Below, piece after piece: positions 1 through 9,940 of a stretch of DNA of 64,000 nt. Each line of letters starts with the position of its first letter. The stretch's first letter is position 1. A model generated the notes under the pieces. The model was given only the letters and a program-made list of their open reading frames with translations, ran no database searches and had not been told where the DNA came from. The stretch is taken from assembly GCA_038373885.1 (NCBI GenBank), contig JAWZYV010001785.1, positions 62,001 to 126,000 of the forward strand, read 5' to 3'. A program made the translations under genes and the position numbers. Source of the DNA: Cheiracanthium punctorium (Eukaryota > Arthropoda > Arachnida > Araneae > Cheiracanthiidae).

Positions 1-1986
1 AATCTAACCTGGTCCTTCGTTAAATATAACGTGTTTTCGGAACTGGGTCGGCGTTATCAAAATTCCATATATGTAAGATTACTGTTCAACGGAATTCAAA
101 TAAAACTCTTGATAGTAATAGTTTAAAACGTAATTTTTTAAACAGAAAATTTAAAAATAAATAAAACTTTAAACAAATTCATCCAACAGATTTTGATTGT
201 GAATCAGCAGAGCAACAGTTAAAAAACACAGCATGCAAACGCAAAAGTTACTGAACAAATAGTTAAAGTTTGTCACGGAACCAAAAGATCATTCCTATCC
301 TCAAAATTAGTTTTAATTTATTTAATAACTTCTGGAATCTTAACTAGGTTTTATCTTTCCTTCAAAACTTTTGCTTCCCAAGTGAATCACCACCAAATAT
401 CGCCAGATTTTGGACCCCATCAAGCAAGAGCAATTAGGCAACGTAAATACATAATCTTTTAAATAATTAAGGAAAATCCCCCCCCCCCTCTTTTGGAGAC
501 GCACGCACCAAGGAAGAGAGAAATTCACCACTGGGCGCCACTATATGAAAAAACAGGCACTCCCCAACTTTTCCCTTGTCAAAAGCAAGAACAGAAAGCT
601 TACTTCTAGGAGATCAAATCATTTTACTCACATGTATGCTTGATTATGTACAAAAGTTAGTTTCTTAAAACAACCAAAATTTCTTTAAGAAAAGTCGAAA
701 TCCAAGAGAATATTCTCCAATAACTGTCTCATAATAAAAGCTAATTCACGAAATGTTCCTCCGCAATGTTTCAGGCAGTCACAAAATGAATTTTGTCTGG
801 GTTCGAAAGGGAAACAAACTGTGTTACGCATACCCCATTTTCTTCAATTTATTGAGAATGTCTGGGAATGTTTCTTTTCTCCACAACAGGTGTTTCTAAT
901 AGTTGGGTACAGCTAGATGATAATGATACCTTAGAGGGTCAACGAGCATGTCTAATGCTTGTCAAAAAGTAACTCACCGCATCATTAAGATATCATTCGA
1001 AAAATATAATCCAAATAAAGAGGTTTAGAGAAAGAAAAAAACTATACTTATCCCTGGGAATCATTTTTGTTTATTGAGTGTTTTTTTTAAGCGATACATA
1101 TAAACACTGAACAGAATAAGTATGCCCTTTTTAAATTCACCATACAGGAGGAGAAAAAAGAACTTACATTACAGTGGGTTAAAATAAACGAACTTGAGAG
1201 GGGATATCCCCTGGATTGCTCTGCGGTATTATTTTGTTCGTGACTAATATGTGTCGAAGTAATTTTTTTAACAAGACTAAAGAAATCATGCTAATGCCGC
1301 AATTTGGAGGAAAAAAAAAAAAAAAAAAAAAAAAAAAAAGCCGCATCTTGTGCGGATGCTGAATTAAATTACTTGCAATGCGAAAATACAGGAATTTTAT
1401 TTGAATTCCTAGTGGTTTTCCCCCAAGCACCTGCATGCTGCATACCCCCTTCGGAATTATTACGGCAATTTAAAAATGTAATCGTAAGAGATGCGTGTAC
1501 TTTGCAAGGCTGTAGCTTCCCGAAAGGGATCCCGAAGCTTTCAGGCATATTAGCATTTCAATTTGTAGAAATTTACTGAAAAAACTACCACAGTGAAACA
1601 TAAAACTTGACCCCCCACCCCCGCTTGAATTTTTTTCGGGCCACAGCCGTGGTGCTTAGAGAATAAATAAATGACGCAATACTTTTTAAAGGAATGCAAA
1701 ATGAAATAAGACTGCGTTTATTAACAATTTTTCAATGAAATTTCTTAGATTTTGTAGTAATTTTTACATAAATTCAAGGTCTTTAAATATAAATTAAGAT
1801 TTCGACAAACAGTGTGTGCTTAGTACAACCGTAAGCTTTTAAAAACTACCTAAGACAAGTCACTTATCTGGGTAGTTACCAGCCCTGGACTAGGGGCCCG
1901 CCCGTCTCAAGAGAAGGGGGCCCGGGATATTGTGTAACCGATAAATAATAGGATGTGTTAACTTTCCGGGTATGGGGGGAGGTATG
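1..1986. other. AT-rich non-coding stretch, no gene seen
   Basis: No reading frame here has coding character. The frames present are short and run through homopolymers. There is a C-run at 480-488 and an A-run at about 1311-1339. A G/C-rich patch at 1880-1925, with GGGGCCCGCCC and GGGGGCCCGGG, resembles the end of an old DNA transposon, but I could not find a matching end. I see no promoter or RNA gene. Confidence 0.5.
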
Positions 1987-1994
1987 GTGTTATT

Positions 1995-2789
1995 TAGGGA
2001 TGCACCGAATATTCGGTTGGTATTCGGTATACTGCCTATTCGGCAGACAAACCGAATATTCGGTTCGGCCGAATACTTAAATATTCGGCAACCGAATAGT
2101 AAACAAATTAAAGTATTCACCAATTGGTTAACAAATACATATTTTTTATATCATGAATGAAAGATATAGTATAGTACCATAGTACTAAATTAATTCAAGT
2201 TGTTACTAAAATCCCACGTGAATAAGCGTTAGAAACCCTTAGAAAGTCGTCCTACTAAGGGCCCCCTTCCCCATCCTTGGCAGATCGCCTTAGCGTAGTG
2301 TTGCCATAATTACACAAAAAACTAATATCACAATGAAAATAGTTTTAATGTAAGAGAAAACACTCAGATGTTAAATTTAAATTTCGCTGCTTTTCAATTT
2401 TTCTCAAATCTGATGACACATTACATTAACCTTGCTATTACTATCTCATTTAAATTTGAAACAGTAATCAGGGGGGAAAAAAACTCATCATTAAGTGTTC
2501 ATAAATATTTAAAGTCAATTAAATGCTAATTTTTTTAATAAAATATGCAGTAAAAAAATTACCAACATTTCACTAATATTTAGAAAGGTTATTAATAATA
2601 TATAAAGGAAACACTTGGATGTTAAATTTTGCAGGATTTTCATTTTTGAAGTTTTACACCATATGAAATATTGTTTAAGAATGAACTAATTAAATTAATC
2701 ATTGCCAAAGTTTAATAACGGTTTAATAAATTTTAACCAAGTATTCGGTATTCGTTATTCGGCAAAATATGGTATTCGGTGCATCCCTA
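1995..2789. mobile_element. Non-autonomous hAT-type MITE (ATTCGG family)
   Basis: The ends are inverted repeats: TAGGGATGCACCGAATA at the left and its exact reverse complement at the right. Many ATTCGG/CCGAAT repeats follow just inside both ends. The element is flanked by a perfect 8-bp duplication, GTGTTATT, at 1987-1994 and 2790-2797. An 8-bp duplication together with subterminal repeats of a short motif is typical of hAT elements, whose transposase binds such repeats. The 795-bp interior is AT-rich with no transposase frame, so the element must have been moved in trans. It contains a SINE fragment (2215-2317). Boundaries are certain to the base; the superfamily is inferred from duplication length. 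Confidence 0.9.
2215..2317 (+). mobile_element. 3' part of tRNA-derived SINE (family 1)
   Basis: This stretch matches the 3' body of the SINE copies at 37503-37700 and 49135-49363 (those are on the minus strand). Shared blocks are AAGCGTTAGA, CTTAGAAAGTC, GGCAGATCGC, TTAGCGTAG and TTGCCATAAT. The tRNA-like head is missing. It lies inside the hAT MITE at 1995-2789, so it either inserted there or was captured. Confidence 0.75.
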
Positions 2790-2797
2790 GTGTTATT

Positions 2798-3160
2798 ATT
2801 AATTATAACTGATAGTTAATGCATAAATAAAATATTGATCTACTAATTAAAATGCGTCATTCATATTAATAAATCCCTTGTTCATTCGGGAACCATCACT
2901 CAAAGAAGTTTGAGAACTACATTTAAAATGAAGTGTTTTGAAGTCTTCTGGGGCGCAATTGCAGCTGCAAAAAATTTTGTATGTGTCAAACTTCATTGAA
3001 GTGCTATCAGTATAGCACTTTTTTTTCCCCCTTTCTGTTTGGGGGCCCACCCTCGGCAGAGAAGCCCCTCCGAGGGTGGGAGCCCACCCGTCTGCAGACA
3101 GTCGGACACCCTGGCCAGTCCGGGCCTGGTAGTTGCATTACTTATATGTTGATATATAAG
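2798..3160. other. Non-coding stretch with a GC-rich hairpin
   Basis: No gene. At 3044-3087 the arms CCACCCTCGG and CCGAGGGTGG pair perfectly around a short loop in otherwise AT-rich DNA, and the flanking GGGCC/GGCC-like bases extend the pairing imperfectly. This is probably the remains of a transposon end. The 8 bases TATATAAG at 3153-3160 are the left duplication of the next element. Confidence 0.4.
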
Positions 3161-4524
3161 TAACGTGACCATTTATTTTTTCCTTCAAAATGGGACATCT
3201 ACTACTCTTTTAGCAATAGTGTATTTATTTTCTTCCTCAAAACGGGACATCTACTATTTTTAAGGTAATAGTATAGGGAGACTGAATTTACAGGTCTGGT
3301 ATCTTTTAGTTATAAGAAAACGTGCAAACAAGCTTGTGTTAATGTTGATATCAAAATAAAATGAAAAAAAAAAATGCCAAAACACACATATACTATAAAA
3401 AATAGTGCAAGACGTACGTTTCGGGTGGTACAAGGGGTAGGCCCTTCTTCGACTCGAAAAACACCCTCCGACACAAGGCAGGAAGGTTGGAAAGTGAGAA
3501 ATGTAAACAAAAGGACACACAGAAAAAAGGAAGTTGTCATTCGGAAAGAAAAAAATTCTCAGAAAACCAGAGTGAAAAGAGAAAATAAAGTGGAGATCGG
3601 GGGAGGGGGAGGAATAAGCAGAAGAGGAACACGACTTTAAAAAAAAAGAAATAAAAATTAAAATTGAGATAGTTGACAAAAAAAGAACAAACACAAAAAC
3701 AATACATCCCTCAGACGTTTTCTTTGCGTCTCGAGAGGGGAGGGAGGGAGGGGGAGTCAGTTTTTTTTTTTTTCTTCAGACACTGCCGATGAATGATTTT
3801 AGATTTTTAGCGACCTTTATTGAAATCGTTACCGTGGGTTACTCTCTTTCTAAAAACGGTACATTGAAGGGGACATTTCCTAAAAGCGGGACATTATGGT
3901 GTCCCAAAGCTGTGCTTGGGGACAACGGGCAGGGCCTGATTACCAAAAAGGCTTGGGAAGCTTGAGCTTCCCCTCAGAATTCGAAGGGGGGCCCAAAAAT
4001 GACTGGAAAACTGCAAAAATTCAAAATTGTGTTTTTAAATGCATCTTTTAAGTTATTGTAAAGATTCTTTTGTCTTGAAAATTTGCACAAGCAAGATAAA
4101 ATACACGCTACTTTAGTACAACTTAAGATTTGGCCTAAATAGACTACAATTTGTAATATTTAATTAATACTCTTAATTGCATTGTAAGACCATGATAATA
4201 CTAATTCAACAAGTAACAACCGTAGAATTTTGATGCAATTATTGTATACAATAATTTTAAATGTCAGTGTGAGTGTGTGTGTGAGGGGGGGGGGGGAAGA
4301 TGAACATTAATCTGAATTCTGCTGGGCCCCTTTTCGTGATGTCATTTAATGCATTAGTGAGTTTCGTTACAATGTACATAGATTTAGAAAAACTTTACTT
4401 TTCTCAAACAAAAATACGAGGAGGGGGGGCCCCAAAATGAGACTGAGCTTCCCCTCACTTCAAAGGTTAATCGGGCCCTGACAACGGGACAATCCACCTA
4501 AAAACGGGACGTATGGTCACCTTA
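3161..4524. mobile_element. hAT-type element, outer member of a nested stack
   Basis: The left end TAACGTGACCAT and the right end (reverse complement TAAGGTGACCAT) match at 11 of 12 bases. The 8-bp duplication TATATAAG flanks it at 3153-3160 and 4525-4532. Repeated AACGGGACAT-type motifs lie inside both ends, as expected for hAT subterminal binding sites. The interior has no convincing transposase; the longer frames at 3260-3694 are low-complexity. A second hAT element (3930-4480) is inserted near its right end, so about 800 bp is its own sequence. A small reverse-oriented piece of the same family lies at 48870-48910. Confidence 0.75.
3930..4480. mobile_element. hAT-type MITE (CAGGGCC family) inserted in another hAT
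   Basis: The left end is CAGGGCCTGATTACC. The right end is GGTTAATCGGGCCCTG, whose reverse complement is CAGGGCCCGATTAACC. A perfect 8-bp duplication, ACAACGGG, lies at 3922-3929 and 4481-4488. Removing the element rejoins a continuous ACAACGGGACAATCC-type sequence of the outer element. No transposase is encoded. Related copies lie at 19488-20095 and 55253-55661. Confidence 0.88.
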
Positions 4525-4532
4525 TATATAAG

Positions 4533-5234
4533 CATACCTGCCAACCTCCTTAAGCCAAAAACAGGAAGACTCGGGTTGAAAAAACAGAAGATTTCACAAA
4601 AAATCAGAAGATAATTTTTAAATATAAGAAGTAAAAACAGAAGACCCCAGTTTACCACCATTTCTCATTATTTTTTTATATTAGTAATGCATGGAAATTA
4701 AAACAAAATTAAATAGTAATAGAAAAGAGCTTACCTGAAATTTTTATACAAAAACGGACAAAGATGGAGTATTTTCACAAAAATAAAAACAATTAAATAG
4801 ATGGAAATTTGACTATTTTTAACCAAAGTACATTGAAAAAAAAAAAAAAAACAGATTGCGATTTTTTTTTTTCTTCTACTAATAGTTTATCAGAAAAATT
4901 ATTTTCATAACAAAGTATGTTAGCTTTAGTTTTCAACACAAATAAATTTTCTAATGATGAATTACTGACGGAGGAATGAAATGAAGTCTTTACAAATGCT
5001 TTGACCTCACTCATACAACAGCATTGTGCTGTTAGCTGTTGAAATGATTACCTTAATAAATGACTTTGAAATGGATTTATTTATTTACCAATTTTTTATA
5101 ATAGTTTGCAATACAATTTAATATATCAACTAAAAATTTAAAAAAACAGAAGATTTTATCTTCTGGCAGAAGACCGGAAGATAGCTTAAAAAAACAGAAG
5201 TCTTCTGTCAAAACCAGAAGGGTTGGCAGGTATG
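4533..5234. mobile_element. DNA transposon with CATACCTGCCAACC termini
   Basis: The terminal inverted repeats CATACCTGCCAACC and GGTTGGCAGGTATG are perfect. TATAAG flanks both sides (4527-4532, 5235-5240). This 6-bp duplication is less secure because it overlaps the 8-bp duplication of the neighbouring hAT. Inside both ends the motif AACAGAAGA or CAGAAGAC occurs several times (about 4560-4640 and 5145-5215), probably as transposase-binding repeats. There is no intact coding frame. I do not assign a superfamily. Confidence 0.75.
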
Positions 5235-6630
5235 TATAAGGTATGTATAGTTTTGAAATAATTAAAAAACTGAAAGAGCTCAAAACTTTACATAATATTT
5301 AATATAACAATTATATGAGTAATAAAATTTTTGAAGAGTATGTATTGAAATTCCACAATAAAAAGTTTCTTTTAAGTCATGGGTCAGACTTCCTTTTTCA
5401 GGATAAAAAAAAGGTGTCTTTATTCTCCACCACTTCCAGTAAACAGTAAATAAAATTGACAAACCCCTTCTAACAGTTGTTCTTTCCTCTGAAAAATCGG
5501 GTAACTTCTGAACAATTCGATAAATAACCAGTTTACAGCTCAATGTCTCTTCAGTAGATACTGCAAGAGTAATTAAACTCTCAGAAATATTATTTTAAGC
5601 ATGCAGTATCTAGCAACATTTTTCATAAGGAATGGCGCACCAGCCCACTTTGTAAAGTGAATTAAGTAAGCACCCCCTCCCGAAAATTGCGTTAGGCTTA
5701 TTGTTTACAAGAATATATAATACAGTTTGTGAAGAAAAATTCTCAATTTTTCCAAGTCTCGGCAAGATTGGTGCGCTTAAAATTGATCAACAACAATGCA
5801 GCTTTCATTGAAGAATAACTTTGGTGAAAGTTTGATACGATCCTCTCGCACCACGGCCTTTTCGTTAATGATTATTCTTTCTATAAAAAAAAAAAGCATT
5901 TTACTATTATCTTAAATTAGCAGCTCCTTGCACCCTTCCAAACTACCAACCTGGAAAAAATTAAGGCCAAGGTACCTTACATTCAAATATATGAAAACTA
6001 AATATTATTATAAATATTCTTTTGACACTCACCCGCACATGAAGCCGGACAAGCAAATCAACATCTTCTCTTTAATTAAGCACAGAAGAATCAAATCATA
6101 TTCTAAATCCCAATCGCTAATTTTGTTTACAAGAACAGATCATAATCCGAGACGACGACCCTCTATCCGCATATCCGAGAGCAACAAGTTCCCAACACAC
6201 ACAAGAACAGATGCTGCGGCCGCCGGTTCTCGTTTCAAAACCGGAGAGATGAAATGATGCTTGGCCAATAAGAGATGGTTGATCAGCAAGAGCACAGCCA
6301 ATGGGACTGCTCAACAGGGACAGGTGTGTGGGTTAGTGCTTTTCTCGTTCACAACTTTTTTTTTTTTTTTTTTTAAATCGGACTTTTTATTCGGAATATT
6401 GGAGTATATGTTTACGATACATTAAAGGAGAGAGCAGGAAGGGAATCAGCGGTGGAGCGCCTTCAAAAAATTTCATGGGAGAGTACGATCGCAGGCGCAC
6501 CATCGGGAAGGGGGCCACGTGCTCCCATCTTTGTCTCAGTCAAAATCTTTTGATTTTCAATATTTGTTACGAAAAACAAAATAAACTTCCCTTTTCTACT
6601 CCTGAATTCGATATGACACCCCCCCCCCCT
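5235..6630. other. AT-rich non-coding stretch
   Basis: I see no gene. The region holds short A/T runs (for example T-run 6355-6374) and some sequence of higher GC around 6130-6330 with short open frames on both strands. These lack any recognisable motif or splice-bounded exon and I do not call them. Confidence 0.4.
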
Positions 6631-6813
6631 CAGTGGCGGATTATTGCACGTTTGTCGGGGGGAGGGGCGGTTGGTTTGCCGGTGGGGGCGGTTAGTTAGA
6701 AGATTGACATATACATCCATTTTGTGGAAGTAAAATAGGACCTTTTACATTAATTTCTTTTTTCTCGGAGGGGGGGCGGTCGCCCCCTCCGCCCCCCCCT
6801 TAATCCGCCCTTG
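6631..6813. mobile_element. Small hAT-like MITE (CAGTGGCGGATTA ends)
   Basis: The left end CAGTGGCGGATTATTG faces the right end TTAATCCGCCCTTG (reverse complement CAAGGGCGGATTAA). The flanks are C-runs on both sides, so an 8-bp duplication cannot be confirmed. G-rich arms near each end are typical of this group. The ends resemble those of the elements at 35714-36390 and 42840-46585. No coding capacity. Confidence 0.55.
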
Positions 6814-7505
6814 CCCCCCACCCAAAAAAAGAGAAAAGAACTCGGTCAGGCTATGCTTATGAGAACGATGAGTTTGGATAAGCATTTTATACCTGAATTC
6901 ACAAGATTAATGCCTTGCAGAAATTCTGTCTATTTATACACATATAAGTTCATATCCCCCCCCCCCCCCCCGAAAAATTTTCCTGGCTACGCGCCTGGTT
7001 GTAATATACTTGGCGAAGATTGTAAAATAGTGTTAGTAGGCAATTTAAGATAGATTTCGATTCCAAAGCTGGGTTTTATGAAACAAGGAAGAAAAATACG
7101 GCACCCTCATGGATAATGATACACTTTCCAACTTAATGGAATAAGGAAGAAAAATAGGGACGACGCATAAATTATGATATGCTTTTAATATATAGCAATT
7201 TAGTACGTATTTAAAATACGAAAGTGTTTCAGATTTTTTAAATTTTGTCAGATAACAAAATGCACATTTAAACTTTAAAAAGAAATATATATATTTATTA
7301 AGAGGTTTGGAGAATCTCCCCGAGGATTCCTCGAACTTAAAACTTGTATGTTTTTTGTTATGGTGATTTTATTATTATTAAAAAAATAGATAAATAAAAA
7401 AAAACTTACTTTTACAATCAAAGGTGATCAGTGTTGTCATTTACAATAAAACAAATTAGGGCTCTAGCACTTTTTTAAAATGAGAAATTAAGCTCTGTAT
7501 ATATA
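6814..7505. repeat. Older dispersed repeat with a short tandem unit
   Basis: No gene. Two imperfect tandem units beginning GAAGAAAAATA lie at about 7089-7187. The following segment (about 7165-7240, GCTTTTAATATATAGC ... GTTTCAGATTTTTT) recurs at 46594-46665. There the upstream half of the repeat lies before 42840 and the rest after 46585, so this copy shows the site before that insertion. The LTR element then inserted in a TA run ending at 7505. Confidence 0.55.
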
Positions 7506-7985
7506 TGTAATGTATAAAAAGGTAATTTGGGTTTTACTAGTTTGGGTATTGTTCAAGCGGGTACTTTCACTGTAAGTTTTACTTTCCTGTCATACTTGCC
7601 ACGCGCGCTCTGGAGCTATGTTTTATTTATTTTGTTATTTGCCAGACATCAGGCCGTCGATTCTGAGTTCTTTAGATGTACACGTGTCCCCACGCCCTTG
7701 TGTCCCCGGATGTGGGTCATGTTGGGAAATGTGTGTGGTTCGATCAGAGATAAGAGAGAGGAGGAGTTGTGTCTTCGCAGACCACGTGGTGTGGTAAGCG
7801 TAAATACTCCCGCACATCGAAAATCGGGGACTGCTGCCACTGGAACGGCTTAATGAGTCCACGCTGATTCTTGTACCCGTCTCCCCTCCCCTCTTCTCAT
7901 TCTAAATTGTAACTTAATTGTAATGTTCAATAAACCATATTACCTGCCTCAACTCTGAAGCTTACTTGAATTATCTGACGTCTCA
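7506..7985 (+). repeat. 5' LTR
   Basis: 480 bp, TG...CA. A TATA-box-like TATAAAAA lies at 7513-7520, only seven bases inside the LTR, and a polyadenylation signal AATAAA lies at 7929-7934. If that TATA box is used, U3 would be about 35-40 bases and R would be very long. It differs from the 3' LTR at 7664 (T versus C), 7817 (T versus C) and 7950 (C versus T). Good splice-donor-like sequences occur at about 7573 (CTGTAAGT) and 7793 (GGTAAGCG), but I cannot show that they are used. Confidence 0.95.
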
Positions 7986-8908
7986 AATAGCCGACAGGAT
8001 GATTGTCTGTGTGCAATTTAAAAATTTTAAATTGTAAAAAAAAAAAAAAAATTGAACGCTCAAAAGTCCGGGAGACGGGTTCATCGCCCATCGTTCGCAG
8101 GAGATGCAGCGCGCCTCTTCACCGACACCAGCCGATGGCCTACTCCTTGAGTCCGCTCTCCACCGGCCAACTTCGTCGAGCCCTGCTCTGGGAGATTTCA
8201 ACACCGACTGATGACTCAGGTTACCTTCTGAAGTACTTCACAGAACGTCCTGTACGTTCTACGCCGTTAATGCCGAAATGGAAGAACGTCTGCATTGATG
8301 AACAGCCTATACCATATTTCTGCAGCGCTCATCATACCGAAATCTGCGCCTCCTAATTCATCTTTTTTTTTTTCCTTTTTCGCATGTTCGCCACAAAGCA
8401 AGAGAAACTCCTGTCATCATTACAGCGCGGCGGTGCGTCAAAATTTACTGCCTTCATTGCACCCAAAACAGCCCCCCCATGAGAAGTGTGTGCAACTGGT
8501 GAATCATTTCCCCCTTTTCTCCCTGCCGAATATTTTTGTTTTTGTGCGTACAACTTGTTGACCAACACTCCTCCTGCCTGCATTTAACTTGGGAGAGAAG
8601 ATATTTTTTTTGTGTGTGTGTATTTTGTTTATTGTTGAAGAATGAGGATTTCGACTTGTGGATATTGATTAAGTGAAGTACGTATATTTTCAGAGTTGAA
8701 GTGAACATTAGAGCATTATATTTAAATGGTTATTAATTGTGTGTGTGTTATTTTAAAGTGCTATTTTAGTGTTGATGAAAAAAAAAAAAATTGATATATC
8801 TGCATTTTTTTTCATTAATATAGTATTTTCATTAAGGTAAGATTTTGTAAATTTATTGCAGTATTATTATTAATGTTGCTAAATAAGATTTCTGAATGCA
8901 ATTATTAA
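7986..8908 (+). other. Retrotransposon leader with unusual primer-binding site
   Basis: This is 923 bp of untranslated leader between the LTR and gag. The expected TGG of a primer-binding site is absent right after the LTR. Instead TAGCCGACAGGAT lies at 7988-8000, whose complement ATCCTGTCGGCTA resembles the T-arm and acceptor strand of a serine-type tRNA. Priming may therefore start a few bases in from the tRNA 3' end (inference). The rest is a mix of A-runs and short open frames with no recognisable product. Confidence 0.55.
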
Positions 8909-9919
8909 ATGCTTCTCCGTTCAGGTAAAAAATTAGAAAAAAATTTCAGCATGTCGTTAGATGGTAAAGAAAATACACAAACTATTGCCACTATGTCCCT
9001 GCAAAAAAGTGATGAGTTTATTGCCCCCTTTAATTTTGAAGATAATATGAGTTTTGAAAGTTGGATAGCATATTACGAACAGTGTTGCTTACAACAAAAT
9101 AAAGATGAAGACTGGAAATTTCAAAATATAGGAAAATTTCTTAAGGGGTCTGCCTTAACAACATACATAAATAATATTTCAAATTGTAAAAATTGGCAAG
9201 AATTGATTGAAATACTGAGAGAAAAATATATTTCATGTACCGTCTTTACTTTCATGGATTTTACAAATTTAAAACTAGAAAAAAATTCGAATCTTATAAC
9301 TTATTTTCATGAAAAATTAGAAATAGGTAGAAAATTGGGGCTACCTAATAATATAATATTAGAAGGATTGAGCAATGGTCTTCCTAGTAATGTGAGAGCA
9401 CTTTTAACCCTGCAACCACCCAGTAGTGCCACCGAGTGGCTTAAGGTAGCGTCAAAATTAATTAAAATTCACGAACCGCCCCAACAGGCAAGTTTTACCT
9501 CCTCGCCCAATAATGCACAAAATTCTAGTTACTTTACACCCAAGCTTCGGAATTTTAGACCCTACCATGCTCCTGTTTATAACCGACCAAATTGGCGTCA
9601 ACCAATTCATAATTCAACCCAAATAAATAATTGGCCCCGTTTCCGACCCCTATCTCAAAGTCCTCGAAGTTTACACCACCAAAATAATGTCAATTACCAA
9701 GAAAGCCCCCTACCTAGAACTCCATGTAGAAAATGTGAGGGGATAGGGGTAAGTAATGCTTTCCATTGGGCGCATAATTGTCCCTTTAAAAGTAACAACC
9801 AAATTGCGACAAACCCATACGCGACACCAATTATGACTCACCCGAATATGACTTCGAACACCACTATTTTAAATTCACAAAATAATAGTACTGAGACCTC
9901 GCGAGAAGAGAACTTATGA
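8909..9919 (+). CDS. gag: Gag-like structural polyprotein of the LTR retrotransposon
   Basis: This 336-residue protein would form the virus-like particle that packages the element's RNA in the cytoplasm. Residues about 35-190 form an acidic, helical retrotransposon Gag (capsid) region with the family-type order: FNFEDNMSFESWIAYYEQ, then a segment with WKFQNIGKFLKGSA, then YFHEKLEIGRKLGLP and ILEGLSNGLPSNVRA. A basic, proline- and asparagine-rich linker follows (about 190-270). The C-terminal part carries a zinc knuckle with Cys273, Cys276, His286 and Cys291. Its spacing CX2CX9HX4C is longer than the usual CX2CX4HX4C. The first ATG of the frame is used. The frame ends in TGA at 9917-9919 and continues directly in the same frame into pol. 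The length is usual for small gypsy Gag proteins. No matrix or myristoylation signal is seen. Confidence 0.92.
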   Translation: MLLRSGKKLEKNFSMSLDGKENTQTIATMSLQKSDEFIAPFNFEDNMSFESWIAYYEQCCLQQNKDEDWKFQNIGKFLKGSALTTYINNISNCKNWQELIEILREKYISCTVFTFMDFTNLKLEKNSNLITYFHEKLEIGRKLGLPNNIILEGLSNGLPSNVRALLTLQPPSSATEWLKVASKLIKIHEPPQQASFTSSPNNAQNSSYFTPKLRNFRPYHAPVYNRPNWRQPIHNSTQINNWPRFRPLSQSPRSLHHQNNVNYQESPLPRTPCRKCEGIGVSNAFHWAHNCPFKSNNQIATNPYATPIMTHPNMTSNTTILNSQNNSTETSREENL

Positions 9920-9940
9920 CTATTTACTGTACCCGGGTAC
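9917..9940 (+). promoter_or_regulatory. Candidate stop-codon readthrough signal between gag and pol
   Basis: The gag stop is TGA followed by CTA. TGA-CTA is a recognised high-readthrough context, known from alphaviruses and some animal mRNAs. After a 9-base spacer comes the perfect palindrome GTACCCGGGTAC (9929-9940), which can form a short stem just downstream, where readthrough stimulators usually lie. Pol has no ATG at its start and is open in the same frame from the codon after the TGA, so readthrough would make Gag-Pol without a frameshift. A plain nonsense mutation in a single-ORF element is the alternative. Confidence 0.6.

Noticed and set aside
3260..3694. 144-codon open frame on the minus strand
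   Set aside because: Low-complexity Phe/Ser-rich translation inside a non-autonomous hAT element; no transposase motif such as the hAT C-terminal dimerisation region.
7527..7853. 108-codon frame in both LTRs (also 14145-14471)
   Set aside because: Identical because the LTRs are identical; it overlaps the likely promoter and R region and has no homology I recognise.
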